From Metallyticus violacea (Eukaryota > Arthropoda > Insecta > Mantodea > Metallyticidae): a stretch of 64,000 nt of DNA. Every line of letters starts with the position of its first letter. Positions within the stretch are counted from its first letter, which is position 1. The notes beneath the pieces are model-generated. The model worked only from the letters and a program-made list of their open reading frames with translations, was not told the DNA's origin and did not search any database. The DNA is taken from positions 155,252,501 through 155,316,500 of the forward strand of contig CM060833.1 in NCBI GenBank assembly GCA_030762175.1, read 5' to 3'. The position numbers and the translations under genes are program-made. Of this stretch, positions 45,967-56,390 are shown piece after piece.

Positions 45967-47028
45967 TATGGCCCCCATTCACAATGAAAATTAAACGTAA
46001 AAGCTAGATGCTATGTATTGTAATGGAATCATTCACAATGAATCGCGTAAACATAAAAATAAACGTACAATTAGACGTAAATTTACAAGCTAGGTCCAAG
46101 GTTTTGCGTCTACGTCTAACTTAGACTTCAGAAATCAGCCAATCAGAACACAACTGCTCTGTTTGTAGAGCTCCATGGTAGAATTTATCCTTACACGGAG
46201 CACGAAAATCAAATGCAACTCTTGCTGCTTGCTGCTGCAAGTCCCGAGCGACGGCGGAGAGAGCCGAAGGTAGTAAACCCACAGATTTAGCTAGACTTTC
46301 AAGCGTACAGAATGCGCTATAAATTGCTGCAATCAAAGGAGATTCACCACCATTACAGTGATTTACCGGCCCCTGTCAATTTATATTTACGAAAAACTAT
46401 TGGGTTCATCGGTTTCTAAGATTTATCCGAGGTTAGCGTTAGTAAATATGTAAATTAATTGCGAATCCCTATAAGAGCAGATTTCCCACCATTACAATAT
46501 TTTACCCGTCTAACAATCCCCTATCAATTTGCATTTAAAAGTTATGGAGGATAACGCATAGGTTACTTTAAGTTTAACAAAAAATAACACTGCAACATTT
46601 ATATTGTAGCCACGCACAGGTGTTCGGCTCTCTTCGCTGTCGCTCGGGACTTGCAGCAGGTAGCAGCAGGAGCTGCACTTGATTTCCGTGCTCCGTGTAA
46701 GAGCTAGTTATGGTAGAGAGAGCTGAAGGTCAGTGACTCTGTAGATAGAATGGCGTCAATGGACAAAATATAATTTGCAATTATAAGAAAGCTATCCTTT
46801 CTCGTATTACCCCAAGCAAATTAGTTACTGCACTTTGCATATGCATAAACGCTACCGCCGTCTGCCATTTTCAATCAGCTGTTAGTTGATCTTCGCTTGT
46901 TCTTATTTTTGATTGACTAATACGTACGTTTGCGTCTTTCATTGCGAATGCCTACATACTACTAAGTTAACGTGTTACGCCTTATTTTATTATGTTTACG
47001 ATTAATTTTCACTGTGAATGGGGCGTAT
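45967..47028. mobile_element. 1.06-kb MITE-like DNA transposon with TAT duplications
   Basis: Terminal inverted repeats read ggcccccattcacaatgaaa from the left (45970) and cgccccattcacagtgaaaa from the right (47025 inward), continuing with attaa.cgtaaa. TAT flanks both sides (45967-45969, 47026-47028). Subterminal regions repeat 'cgtaaa' and 'cattcacaatga' motifs. Inside are inverted arms of about 80 bp (about 46188-46270 against 46620-46700) around 'gcaagtcccgagcgac'. Between them is a direct duplication ('tt(c)caccaccattaca' and 'ttcccaccattaca'). No transposase is present. The 3-bp duplication suggests a PIF/Harbinger-like element, a tentative assignment. Confidence 0.75.
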
Positions 47029-47958
47029 TTTGAGACATCGTCCCCTTCTTGCACATATGTGCTCCGTTTTTTATTTTTGGCAATCCTAGTTTATCTGTTA
47101 TTTCTTATGTCCTTTAACCAAGGCGTCAATTTAGATTGTAGATGCTGTGCGCTGGATTTGTTTTGTTTTCATCCGTTTTAATGGTAAGGCTTCTGAAGTA
47201 AATCATTGAATAAAAGATGCTGGTATGGGAGGGAGATAACATGTGCTGTGGATGTCAGCTGTCCCTGTGATAAATGTTTCTTGGAAGATAGATGCTATAG
47301 AGATGCTTTTTATCACCAAAACAAACATGTTGAGAGATTTCTTCACATACCTTCACAGCTACAATAACAAAAATATCTTAAAGCGGTTTTTAAATACAAT
47401 TTATTAGAGAGCAGTCATTCTCGGCATCGCCGCTTTATTTTTCTCTATTATATTCAAATTATATGGAGACATTTGACGTATTAGAAACATGATCTCATGG
47501 CAAGTGTTGAAAGTGGTTTCCAATAGCATTCAGACATACCCGCATATTTTTCTCTGTGTTAAGGAGGGTATTCACCAGCACATCTGAAATCGGAGCTTTA
47601 TTCTTCCGCCAAAGCTTACAGTTCCATTAGAGTTTGTAGTTTGTTGTGACAGACTTTACTGCATGTACCACAGAAAGTAATCTGGAGTAAGGATAGGACT
47701 CGCTGATCTTCAGCCATGCTGACATTGGAGATGTGGCATACGATACTATCGAATTCATAATACCCCGGTCGTGCAACTCATTTTACTCGTGGAAGGTTTT
47801 ACTGAAGATTGCGATACCCTCTGTTAAAGACGGTGCTGTCAACAGTGCACAGCTCCGAGAGAGCACATAAAATCATATATAGGATTCTCACTAGCGGATA
47901 TTGACATGTCTTAACGTGGGGCTATAGATAGTTCAGTATTAGTAGGTAAGAGGATAGA
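47029..47958. other. Nothing recognised
   Basis: No conserved frame or repeat recognised. Confidence 0.4.
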
Positions 47959-47960
47959 TA

Positions 47961-48166
47961 GATCCACAAGTTTCCGGCCTAACCATTATCTATGTATGAT
48001 AAACACAAAAACTATATTTTATTTTTCAATATATTTACCCTTTATTGCAATACATTTCTCACTTCTTTGAATTAACATTTCAATCCCCTCCCCAAAATTG
48101 TCAGAAGTATTGTTTGCAAAATGGCCATAAACAGCGTGCATCACATCTTCGTCACACTTAAGTTAT
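47961..48166 (-). mobile_element. Mariner 3'-end fragment, about 200 bp
   Basis: After a TA at 47959-47960, gatccacaagtttccggcct and the next 180 bp match the 3' end of mariner copy 1, reading outward to 'ggccataaacagcgtgcatc' and 'cacacttaag'. It keeps the stretch between terminal repeat and gene that copy 2 lacks. The rest of the element is absent. Confidence 0.88.
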
Positions 48167-48590
48167 TATTTTCACCGTTGAGAATAAACCATTTATTGTT
48201 TATTTAAAGCACCTTTTATAAAAAAAAAAAAAAAAAAAAAAACATAACACCCAAAAGTTTCTTAATCTAAAAGGAAATCTGGAAGCTTGTTCACAAAAAT
48301 GTGTATCTCTAACGTTTTTTCTCACCTAAAGTAACGCAGAGGGCAATTAATTTATTTCTGTCTATGTACTACACATCTGAAGAAGAAAATATTGAACATC
48401 CACAGGCTGCTTTCAAACATTTCTTAGCTATACGAGTACTTTAACACCAAGATACACCGCGGCTCACTAATGAACCTTTCCTTGTGCTTTTTGTGTTACG
48501 ATTCTTTATATAAAATAATCACGTTCAATACATTTTTATTTCAAGATACGTTTCATTTCATTTTCAAGTGCACTATATTATTTTTCAGTT
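48167..48590. other. Unrecognised, with poly(A) tract
   Basis: A run of about 25 A residues at 48218-48242 may be a decayed retro-insertion tail, but no body is recognisable. No coding motif. Confidence 0.4.
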
Positions 48591-48960
48591 TTTAGAGGTA
48601 TTTTTTGCAATATAATCTGCTGGAAAATGTGTCATGTAGATGTCAAAGCCTGTATGTCCTAACAATACAACTCTGCAGGTATTTCTCTCAGCTATTTTCG
48701 TACTGCGGCTACGACTTCCTCGTCATCGTCAAATCTCCTTCCGCAGATTGCGTCTTTTAGAAGACCGAGAGATGATAATCAGAAGATGAAGGATTCCGGC
48801 TAAAGGATGGGTCACAAAGAATAGGTACAACGAAGTTTAGCAATATTTTAGCTAGTGCGAAGGCTTCTGTGTAGCTTTGCGTTTTCTTTGATCACATCTT
48901 TGTCAAGGGCACTACTTCTTCATCTTCAGAAGAGTTTTGTCCTATGAATAATGAATTCAT
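48590..48960 (-). mobile_element. Mariner-like transposase C-terminal relic
   Basis: Minus-strand translation across shifting frames reads TEAFALAKILLNF then LCDPSFSRNPSSSDYHL, then the equivalent of GRRFDDDEEVVAAVR, then LREIPAE, ending near 48590. This matches the end of mariner-like transposases (SPDLAPSDYHLF, then RF..DEEV..AV..WL). It resembles the end of the 41730-42880 element more than the 12046/37861 family. Terminal repeats were not identified. Confidence 0.6.
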
Positions 48961-49385
48961 TTACAAAATAATGAAACAGCCACTGGTGGCCGAGGTCCAA
49001 TACAGAAATTGTTAGATTTTTAAAAGCCTTGAGGCTTTTCAACTTAAATGTGGCCATAAACCTGAAAATAATGAAAGAAACAACACTCTAGCCTTCACTC
49101 CAAGCAAGTTGTAAGTAGATAATGAACAGTTAAAGATCTACAGTGACGCCTCATTCAACTCTCAAGTTTGTCAAACCTAGGTGTTTGCTTTAAGTATGGT
49201 ACCTTAATTAGCTGTTCGGAGAGCCGCACGTTTCATTTCACATAAGTATCCTAAAATATCCTAAATCTGGATATAAGAGCTAACTAAGAGTTTTAAATGT
49301 CACGTTTGTTTTTAACCTATTGAAATCAATATGAAATACATAGTTTCAAGTCAGAAATATTATCATTGTTGACCAGTATAATCAT
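48961..49385. other. Nothing recognised except a tiny SINE A-like scrap
   Basis: The bases cactggtggccgaggtc at about 48981-48997 equal the SINE A head but no body follows. The rest is unrecognised. Confidence 0.4.
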
Positions 49386-49680
49386 TGCGAGTAAGACCGC
49401 CACGGGTGGCCGAGGTCGTTAAGGCGTGGACTCGTGAGCGGGAGGTCTGCGGTTCGAATCCCGCCAGGACCGTCCTCCCTGATGAGGTTTTTTACAGGTT
49501 TTCCTCAGCTGGCAAATGCCGGGGAGATACCCTAAACTTAGGCCTGTAACGTTTCCTTCCTTAAAAATAAAAAATACTTTCCCAATTTATCATTTCATCT
49601 CATGTTTCATCAGTGTTCACCGCCTGTGGTACCACAGTAGTAAAAACAGGCGTTAAACATCATTAAAAAATGCAAGTAAG
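49386..49680 (+). mobile_element. SINE A copy 7 with 10-bp TSD
   Basis: The element at 49396-49670 is full length except for a deletion of roughly 15-20 bp in the middle of the body (tttcctcagctggcaaatg). Flanks tgcgagtaag (49386-49395) and tgcaagtaag (49671-49680) differ by one base. The 3' end is cgttaaacatcattaaaaaa. It lies immediately beyond the 3' end of the LINE relic. Confidence 0.95.
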
Positions 49681-49993
49681 AATGTCTATCGTAGTGGTGG
49701 TGGTGTATTTTTATTATAAAATTGTATATTAATATTACAAATATATTTTATGCATGGGTTTTCGACCGCACATGCGTAAGTATGATACACAATTGGAAAG
49801 AGGTACAAATAATAATACAAAAATGACTATATTAACAATAATAAATAATAAATAAACATTAAAATGGAAAATACAATATTTTGCAGATGTATCAATTGAA
49901 ACATATTATTTACAATTATACTAATTATTGCGTTCCAATCAGAAAATAAATTGCTTCTAACTTCCCGCACTTTTGTTAGAAAAATGCCCATAT

Positions 49994-50176
49994 TTAAGCA
50001 ATTAGTGTGGTTCGCAAATAGGTTCCATCTTGCCTATTGACCTCTAATTGCCTTAATAAGTTTTCAGGAAACAACGTTTTTCTTAGGTTTTCCATGTGGG
50101 TACATTCGGACAGAATATGTACCTCATCCCCTCCACAAAATGAGCAGACTACAGAAACTATTTTTGAGCCTTCCAA
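49994..50176 (-). pseudogene. LINE ORF2 C-terminal zinc-knuckle piece
   Basis: A 60-codon frame with CSFCGGDEVHILSECTHMEN followed by LRKTLFP, the CxxC...HxxxxC pattern that ends ORF2 in several LINE clades. It is the same element as the fragment at 50817-51206, about 640 bp downstream in the element's direction. Confidence 0.75.
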
Positions 50177-50816
50177 CTTCTCAACCTAAACCAAGACATT
50201 CCTGATCTCGCCTTTCTCCTTAAAACGAGCATATACACCTCTTTACCCCAGGTTAGTATAATCCCATTCGATAAGGCTCAAGGAGACTTTCGTGTTATAT
50301 TCTGCCTCGATTTCCTGCCTACTGATAACCTCTAGCCTTGTTCTAACCTTCTTCCATATGTTTTTATTATTTTCATTGCCTCGTTGTCATGTTGTAGCAA
50401 CCAATTCCTCTGAGTCCGCTTTCCCCCTCTGTAGCCCAAAATAATGGAATTATATTTTGTATCTGGTGTCTATAGCATTTAGCGCCAAGTGTTGACTGGT
50501 CCTGCATTAGTCTAAGTCAATATTTCGCTGTCCTTGGTTTATTATTAACCATATCTTCATAGCAATTCTCCTCCCGCATGACGCCACTGTTTGAGGTTCT
50601 TTTGGACAGTCCGAAAACCCTTTTCCAAAAATCGACGTGAATGTTATTTACATATTCAGCTCTCCCCTATCCCCATATTTCACTTCCATATAGCAGAATG
50701 GACTTTAATAATAGCACTGTACAGCCTCTCTAATGTATCTACTGGTATATTTGTAAGAACATAGTAATTCATTTAGTTGACCAATTAAAAACAATAAATA
50801 ATTATCTCATTTTCAC

Positions 50817-51206
50817 TCATATTAACATTTCTTGTCCAACTGTAATACTATTTTCTATCTGTGCCATACACGTAGCATTTTTAAAAGTTATTGTTTTGGT
50901 TTTATTAACATTTACTACCATACCCCATTTCAGGCAATACTCTTCTAGGATGTGAATGCCTTTCTGCAAACCATCTCTTTTGATACAGTGTGCAGCCTCC
51001 CGCGCCCTGAGCGTGGAGATTGTGTCGCTTTCTTCCAATGTTGACAGCCATTTTTCCCACAGACTGACAGCGCTTTTATCAACCACCATTTTAAGAGCTA
51101 ATTGCATTTCCGCTACCGAGCAGAAGTAGATGAAACGTTCGACAATATATGCTTTAAGAAAAACGCAAACATTATCTATGTCATCAGGCAATTCCCAGAG
51201 AGACAT
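50817..51206 (-). pseudogene. LINE reverse-transcriptase fragment
   Basis: A 129-codon frame. Residues about 85-115 read HILEEYCLKWGMVVNVNKTK then TITFK, the 'L..Y...W.L.VN..KTK...F' motif just after the catalytic YxDD region in non-LTR reverse transcriptases. The YxDD box is outside the frame or lost. The earlier part (LREREAA-like 'STLRAREAAHCIKRDGLQKG') fits the region before the motif. An incomplete, dead ORF2 piece. Confidence 0.8.
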
Positions 51207-51230
51207 AGGGGTGATTACACTTTTTTATTT

Positions 51231-51735
51231 TTTAAATTCCACGTTGAATGTAATACAGTACATAGATAGTGCATTTTAGAATAGTGACGTTAGATAATAA
51301 AACAGGATCAGATTTTGTTAAAAAATACTTCAAATCATAAGGTTTGTCACTCTTATACGCCAATAATAGAATTTGACGATATTCACTTTTGTTTTTACTC
51401 GCAATGCTATCCACTTCTGCCGACCTACCTCCCCTTAACTCTCAAATGTTTCCGCGACGACTCAAAGCGAGTGACTTGTGCAAGGAAAAAGAACAAAACG
51501 AAATTCCTTAAATACCTCCTAAAGAAAATGAAAATATTTCCCTGACTACGTTTATAGAACTAATGCAACTAAAATTCTATAGTACTAAGTATATGAAAAT
51601 TACAATATGACAGATTCTAACCCAGGTTCTATTCCACACAAATATTTTAATTCACTCTAATACAAAAATTTTATTTAACACACTAATTTATACCATTCAA
51701 CTAACTCTATTTAACCGAGGAACTTTATCAGGTAC
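51231..51735. other. Junction between two LINE relics, nothing recognised
   Basis: The 76-codon plus frame and the short minus frames have no motif. Confidence 0.35.
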
Positions 51736-52740
51736 GAACACAATTTCTAAAACGGTTGCTACAAGTAGGGAGGGATACAGCAAATTGTGGGGTTCTTAAA
51801 GAGTTTGGTAATTCTAACGAAAGTGTGAATTTAAAAATAAGAACAATTAAATACTGGTTAAGGATAATAAGGGGGAATCAAGCTCTTCTTCGAGCAGTTT
51901 GTCTAAGGGAGCAAATAAGGGAAGGGTGGATACGGGATGGGCATAAAAAATAAGGAACGGCTTAGAAAAAATTGGATTGTGGTATGTTTGGTTAAGGGGA
52001 GAGGACATTGCACGAAATAGATGGAAAATAGTTAACAGAGATGTAGATAGGCAAAATATTGAGTCTCAATGCGCAGAAAAAGTATCGCTTAACCCGCAGG
52101 CTCAAATACATCCGGTGTGAATGAGTGATTATTTAGATATCTGTGGGTGAGAAGAAAGAGGTGTGTCGCATGGTTCAGACTAGAGGCATGGAAAGGAAAC
52201 AAAACAGTTAATGCTCTCGGGGAAAGAACTAGCCCATTGTGCAGAGAAAGCGATATCTGGAGACATATTTTGGCAGAATGCAGGTAAACGGAGATTTTAA
52301 CAAACGAGCATTTATCACCGCAAGTTTTGAATGCCAATGGAAGTTTGAACATTTACCGGGAAGTGTTGGTGTATGCGAGATACTCACATAATTTGGGAAT
52401 ATTTCTAGCGAAGACCCGACAAAGAAGGTTGATTGCTATAATGAAGAGAGGAGTTGGAAACAGAGTATGAGTAAATAAAAGGGGGGTCATTCATGTTTAT
52501 GTATTTTTATATAAAATTATTAATAGAAAACGTAAATATATCGAAATATTTATATTTTTGTATGTATGCATGTAGATCTGTATGTATGTAGGTATGTGTG
52601 TATGTTTATAGGTACGTATTTATGTGTATGGTCATTTTGATTGTTATAAGGATGGTATTAGCATGTAGGGCCATGCGACAGTCGTATTTATTTGAATGTA
52701 TTCTAAAACTGGTGCAATAAAACGTCTATTACTACTAAGA
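51736..52740 (+). mobile_element. LINE relic P (ORF2 C-terminus and 3' tail)
   Basis: The plus strand from about 51747 reads LLQVGRDTANCGVLKEFGNS and then KYWLRIIRGNQALLR, the 'FLKR.L.V...T.N.AVL.ELG...L.....R..KYW' block of LINE ORF2 C-terminal regions. Across frameshifts a Cys-rich end follows near 52230-52290 (SPLCRE, then DIWRHILAEC). A (GTAT)n-like stretch at 52553-52632 and the tail ggtgcaataaaacgtctatt then actactaag at about 52710-52740 form the 3' end. Confidence 0.78.
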
Positions 52741-52894
52741 TTAACTATATTTTTGAGACCCAATCTTCGATTATCTGAAGACTCTGCCACCTGCTTTTTC
52801 TCCTAAGCTGAGAAAAACTATAATAACAAAAAAAAAAAAATCTAAAATGTAATAATCACCCTAGATTGACAATGAATCTATTCTCATCTATAAA

Positions 52895-53394
52895 CTCCTA
52901 CCCTTAACTAACTTTACAACCATGCACTTCTGATCTACTACACATATAATCACAACTACCATCCAATTTCCCAAGGCAAACACAATCCAACTCGCAGATA
53001 TTCTCTCCTAACTGACCATAACTGCTGTTCTTAACACTATACAAATATTCCCCAAGATTCCTAATTTGTCTTTGTTCACAGGACATTTTCTTTGCTGTAG
53101 TTTGTTTATTTAGCGCGACTTCAACCATTTGCCATATATTTCTTGTTGTCTCTATTCCTTTCTTCCTGAGCATTCAAACAAAACTGTTCTACCTTTTTCA
53201 AATGTCCACATTTAGGGCAAATTTCATGCTCGCCGTTACTTCTATAACCCCTTAAACTGCATATTCCTAATCTACACCATGCCATTCCCTCTCTCCTGGG
53301 GACAGTGTTATTTGTTCTGTTTCCCTGAGTGTCCCTTTATCTTTAAAAAACCTGTACAACTCCAATCCTCCTGCACAGAAGATCCAGAATACAG
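52895..53394 (-). mobile_element. LINE relic M2 (ORF2 C-terminus)
   Basis: Minus strand, starting near 53310: REGMAWCRLGICSLRGYRSN, then GEHEICPKCGHLKKVEQFCL then NAQEERN. This is the 'MA..RLG...LRGYR....E...CP.CG..E...H.L..C' terminal segment of a LINE ORF2. It continues in the 89-codon frame 52904-53173 (RKKGIETTRNIW). The upstream part is interrupted at about 53395 by the I-like LINE, and the sequence after 54180 may be its continuation. Confidence 0.7.
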
Positions 53395-54180
53395 TAGTTA
53401 CGCATTTTGACGCTGCCGCCAGCGTGACACTGCTATGGGTACCTGGACATGTGGGACTTCCAGGTAATGAGGCCGCAGATGTCGCAGCTAAATCCGCCCT
53501 TTTAGACCCTGCTGAATTTGAGCAATGATTTTACTCGGGGGATTTTAAAAATTCTTTACGTCGAAGCGTTCTCTCGTGCTGGCGCGAGGAATCGAGTTTA
53601 CTCCGAGATAACAAGTTTCGACAATCAGCTGCTTTTAATCGGTCATCCTCTTCTCGCGCAGTTCGTCGCGAAGAAGTAATTTTAGCACATTTAAGAATTG
53701 AGTACCGTCACCTTTTAATGGTGAACCCACTCCAGCATGTCCTCACTGTGACCACCCCTATACAGTGCGACACATTTTTCTAGAATGTCCTATCTAGCGA
53801 CTTTTAGGTATCTCTGGGTATGTCTATTGAAGAAGTACTTGCAGATGATGTGGTTGCTGTCGAGCGAGTGCTGTGTTTATGGTATTTGGAGCAAGGTGTG
53901 ATGTTATATCATTTTATTTATGCATTTTAAACTGTTGTGTTTTCAGCTCTTGCTGAGGTGTTTTAGTACCCGTCTTTTGTTTGTTGTTGACCATTTTATC
54001 CTTGTTATTTTTATGGGGTTTATGTGTTTATTATCCAAAGTGTTAATATTGCATGTCCCTGCACTGAATTTTAGTGTCGATTGATTATTTATTTTACTTT
54101 TGGCCCAGCATTAGTGTGTTTGGGCGCTAATGACCTTTGTAGTTTTGCACCCTTTAAACCGTAATCATCATAATCATCTC
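53395..54180 (+). mobile_element. I-like LINE 3' end: RNase H, C-terminal knuckle, (ATC)n tail
   Basis: The plus strand from 53440 reads VTLLWVPGHVGLPGNEAADV then AAKSALLDP, the C-terminal catalytic block of a retroelement RNase H (WVPGHxGxxGNExAD..AK). Next come SLRRSVLSCW, then REEVILAHLRIEYRHLL. The 3' untranslated region from about 53790 ends in tgggcgctaatgacctttgt, then agttttgcacccttt and (ATC)n at 54161-54178. RNase H plus this tail suits the I group. It is 5'-truncated, with stops after about 40 codons. The 3' hairpin matches that of SINE B. Confidence 0.85.
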
Positions 54181-54303
54181 TCTCTCCTGCTTATTATACT
54201 TACTAATATATCTATCTCATAACCTCCCAGAACTGCTGTTGCCACAATTGTATAGGTATATCAAGACTATATTGCTGTACTCCATAAGCCTACACTGGTT
54301 TTG
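54181..54303. other. Possible continuation of LINE M2
   Basis: The minus strand has an open stretch (AYGVQQYSLDIPIQLWQQQF) that might be the part of LINE M2 cut off by the I-like LINE. No diagnostic motif, so this is tentative. Confidence 0.2.
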
Positions 54304-54585
54304 AGCAGGATTTTTTTTTAATAATGTTTAACGCCCGTTTTTACTACTGAGGCACCACAGGCGGTGGACACTGATGATACATGAGATGAAATTATAGACT
54401 GGGAAAGGAATATTTAAGGAAGGAAACGTTCCAGACTTAAGTTCAGGGTACCTCCCCGGCATTTGCCATTTATCAGGACTGAGGAAAACCTGGAAAAAAC
54501 CTCGGTCATGGAGGGATTTGAACTCCAGCTTCCAGCTCACGATTCCGCGCCTTAACGACCTCGGCCACCTGTGGCGGTAGCAGGA
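54304..54585 (-). mobile_element. SINE A copy 8 with 7-bp TSD
   Basis: Minus-strand copy with a short T run at 54311-54319 (poly(A) tail) and the intact head ending at 54578. Flanks agcagga at 54304-54310 and 54579-54585 match. The region before box B carries a short deletion (tcggtcatggagggatttg). A 115-codon frame in it is SINE sequence. Confidence 0.93.
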
Positions 54586-55444
54586 AAGAAAATTTACATG
54601 GGCCTCGCGCCTTTCCCGCATCACTGCAAGTAAAATATTAGACCCACAACCTTGCTGAGATTGTTTGTAAAGCAAGCAAAATACATTAAGAACTAAACAA
54701 AATAATTAAGACGTTAATTGTCCCTTCTACAACAGAAAACAAACATAACGGAAGAATGAAAAGAAGCTCAGATTAATAACTACTTGCTTTCATGGGCATG
54801 GCCTTGCGATTGGAAACCGTGACTGAATTTGAATTTTTTTCTGAGGAGAGTCATGAGTTTTACGGCCGTCAATGAAATGCGCTGGTCACACTATTGTATA
54901 CTCCAGCAAGGGAATAGGTTCCCGTTATGCTCTTTTAGAGACTGTTTTATAACTTCCCCATTACTGAAATATACGAACACTATAACAGCTTAGGCCAAGG
55001 TGTTAAACTTTGAAGTGGTTCTGAATAGTCTTGATATCGATCCCAAAGCATGCGAGTGTCGTGCTATTCGGTCACTCGAGGACATGTGAGCTTTCTATCT
55101 TAGTTGCTGTGTTAAATAAAGATACATGCGTTTATTTAATTCAGGGACTCTACAAACAAATTTTCGACTTTAGGACCTGTACCAGTCTTACTATTAAAAT
55201 AATCTGTACGTTTGGTTATTTAACCCGAAGCCTTAACGACACCAGTTAACGGCAAAGTTACAATAAGTGAAAAGGAAAATTTGACTTGTAACAGTAGATT
55301 ATTTGTATGTGTTAAATATCTCGCTATTTCATTTCAGCAGTTCAAAATTTAGGAAATCACGGCACTGTTTGCGATCCTTATGGTGTGTAATGGAAATGCA
55401 TGTTCAAAATGCATTCATAATGTTGTGTACTATTATAAGAGAAT
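54586..55444. other. Nothing recognised
   Basis: No known repeat or motif. The 72-codon frame at 55031-55249 and the 118-codon frame beginning at 55303 have no conserved domain. Confidence 0.4.
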
Positions 55445-55983
55445 CCTCCCATTACCAGGGGATGTTGTGGTATTCAATTTTTTCTCAGAGGTTTGCACAT
55501 CCCGTAGGTTTTTACATTAGGACGGCACCTAGAAGCTATTCCGACCCGTCGTTCGGCTGCAGACGTTTGCGACGCCCAGACACGTTAAGTTGCCTTAGCT
55601 ACCAGATTCTTACTGGTGGAAAGGTCTCATCTAGCCGTTATAGAGGTGAGTCACCCTAGGATTAAGGTAGCCACCACCCTCCCCACAAACGACAGCGATT
55701 CAGGCGAACCTGCCCCCAGGGTACACGCCTTCAGCACTCCCCTGGGACACGCTGCCATCGAGGGTACTCATTTTCCCGTGAGTTCCGGGACCACTGCCAA
55801 GCTGAGTTCAACCCAATCCGGACAACTCCCTTGCGGGAGGGGCTCGTTTCAAGTCCGGCCCGGCTCCTTCTAGTAACGTCAGAAGTACCACGGGTACTCA
55901 GGGTTCGCAGAGCCCGCACCTGGAGCATCTGAAGAGCAACGACCGTAGCCGCACCCCCCCCTCCCATTACGGGGAATGTTGTG
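55445..55983. other. GC- and CpG-rich block between imperfect direct repeats
   Basis: A segment of about 490 bp (55471-55959), far richer in GC and CpG than its surroundings, lies between cctcccattaccaggggatg (55445-55464, then ttgtgg) and ctcccattacggggaatg (55961-55978, then ttgtg). Open frames on both strands in the block (for example 55616-55873, 85 codons) have no recognised domain. It could be a retro-insertion with long target duplications, a CpG-rich promoter or first exon, or a structured repeat. I cannot decide from sequence alone. Confidence 0.5.
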
Positions 55984-56390
55984 TACTAAAGGATTCTTCT
56001 GCAAGTATATAAAATTCAAATAAACTGCAGAGGATAAAGGCAAAAGGCTGGAATTTGTAGCGCGTGCCTGGCGACCCATTTTTCAGCAAAACGGCGCTCC
56101 TTCTCACTTCGTATGTCAGGTACGCAGTTTTCTTAATGACCACTTTATCACTACCCCCCAAATTAAAATATTATCGATATCTGTATAATCAATTACATAC
56201 ATTAAAAATAGAATTAGAATTAACGTGTACAATGTATATGTATTCATATTATTAGTTGAGCTATTTTCATGAGTAGTAGACTAAAATTAGACAAATCCTT
56301 CAGAAATGAATCAGGAAGTGTTATGTTCTGGGCTGGACAAAAGAGCCAGATGGCCCTGTACATCTTTTTTTATATATTATGCAAGAGGCT
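55984..56390. other. Nothing recognised
   Basis: AT-rich; no motif. Confidence 0.35.

Larger units (their letters stand above)
49690..51230 (-). mobile_element. LINE relic M1 (3' part of ORF2 and tail)
   Basis: The minus strand holds the last part of a non-LTR retrotransposon: reverse-transcriptase thumb sequence at 50817-51206, then 'LLYGSEIWG'-like remains near 50690 (YMEVKYGD), then a terminal Cys-rich zinc-knuckle-like piece at 49994-50176, then a 3' untranslated part ending aataaaaatacacc and (ACC)n at 49693-49707. Frames are broken, especially between 50200 and 50800. The clade is not determined. SINE A copy 7 follows its 3' end directly. Confidence 0.8.

Noticed and set aside
48218..48242. 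Poly(A) tract as a retro-insertion tail
   Set aside because: No recognisable element body upstream; left as a homopolymer run.
48976..48999. SINE A head-like scrap
   Set aside because: Only about 20 bases match and no body follows, too short to count as a copy.
50817..51206. Host gene coding frame
   Set aside because: The NVNKTK motif context is that of LINE reverse transcriptase, and surrounding frames are broken.
54328..54675. 115-codon minus-strand frame
   Set aside because: It is SINE A copy 8 read through.
55303..55873. Two overlapping plus-strand frames of 118 and 85 codons in the GC-rich block
   Set aside because: High GC lengthens chance frames; frames exist on both strands and no domain is visible. 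Kept only as an unusual block.
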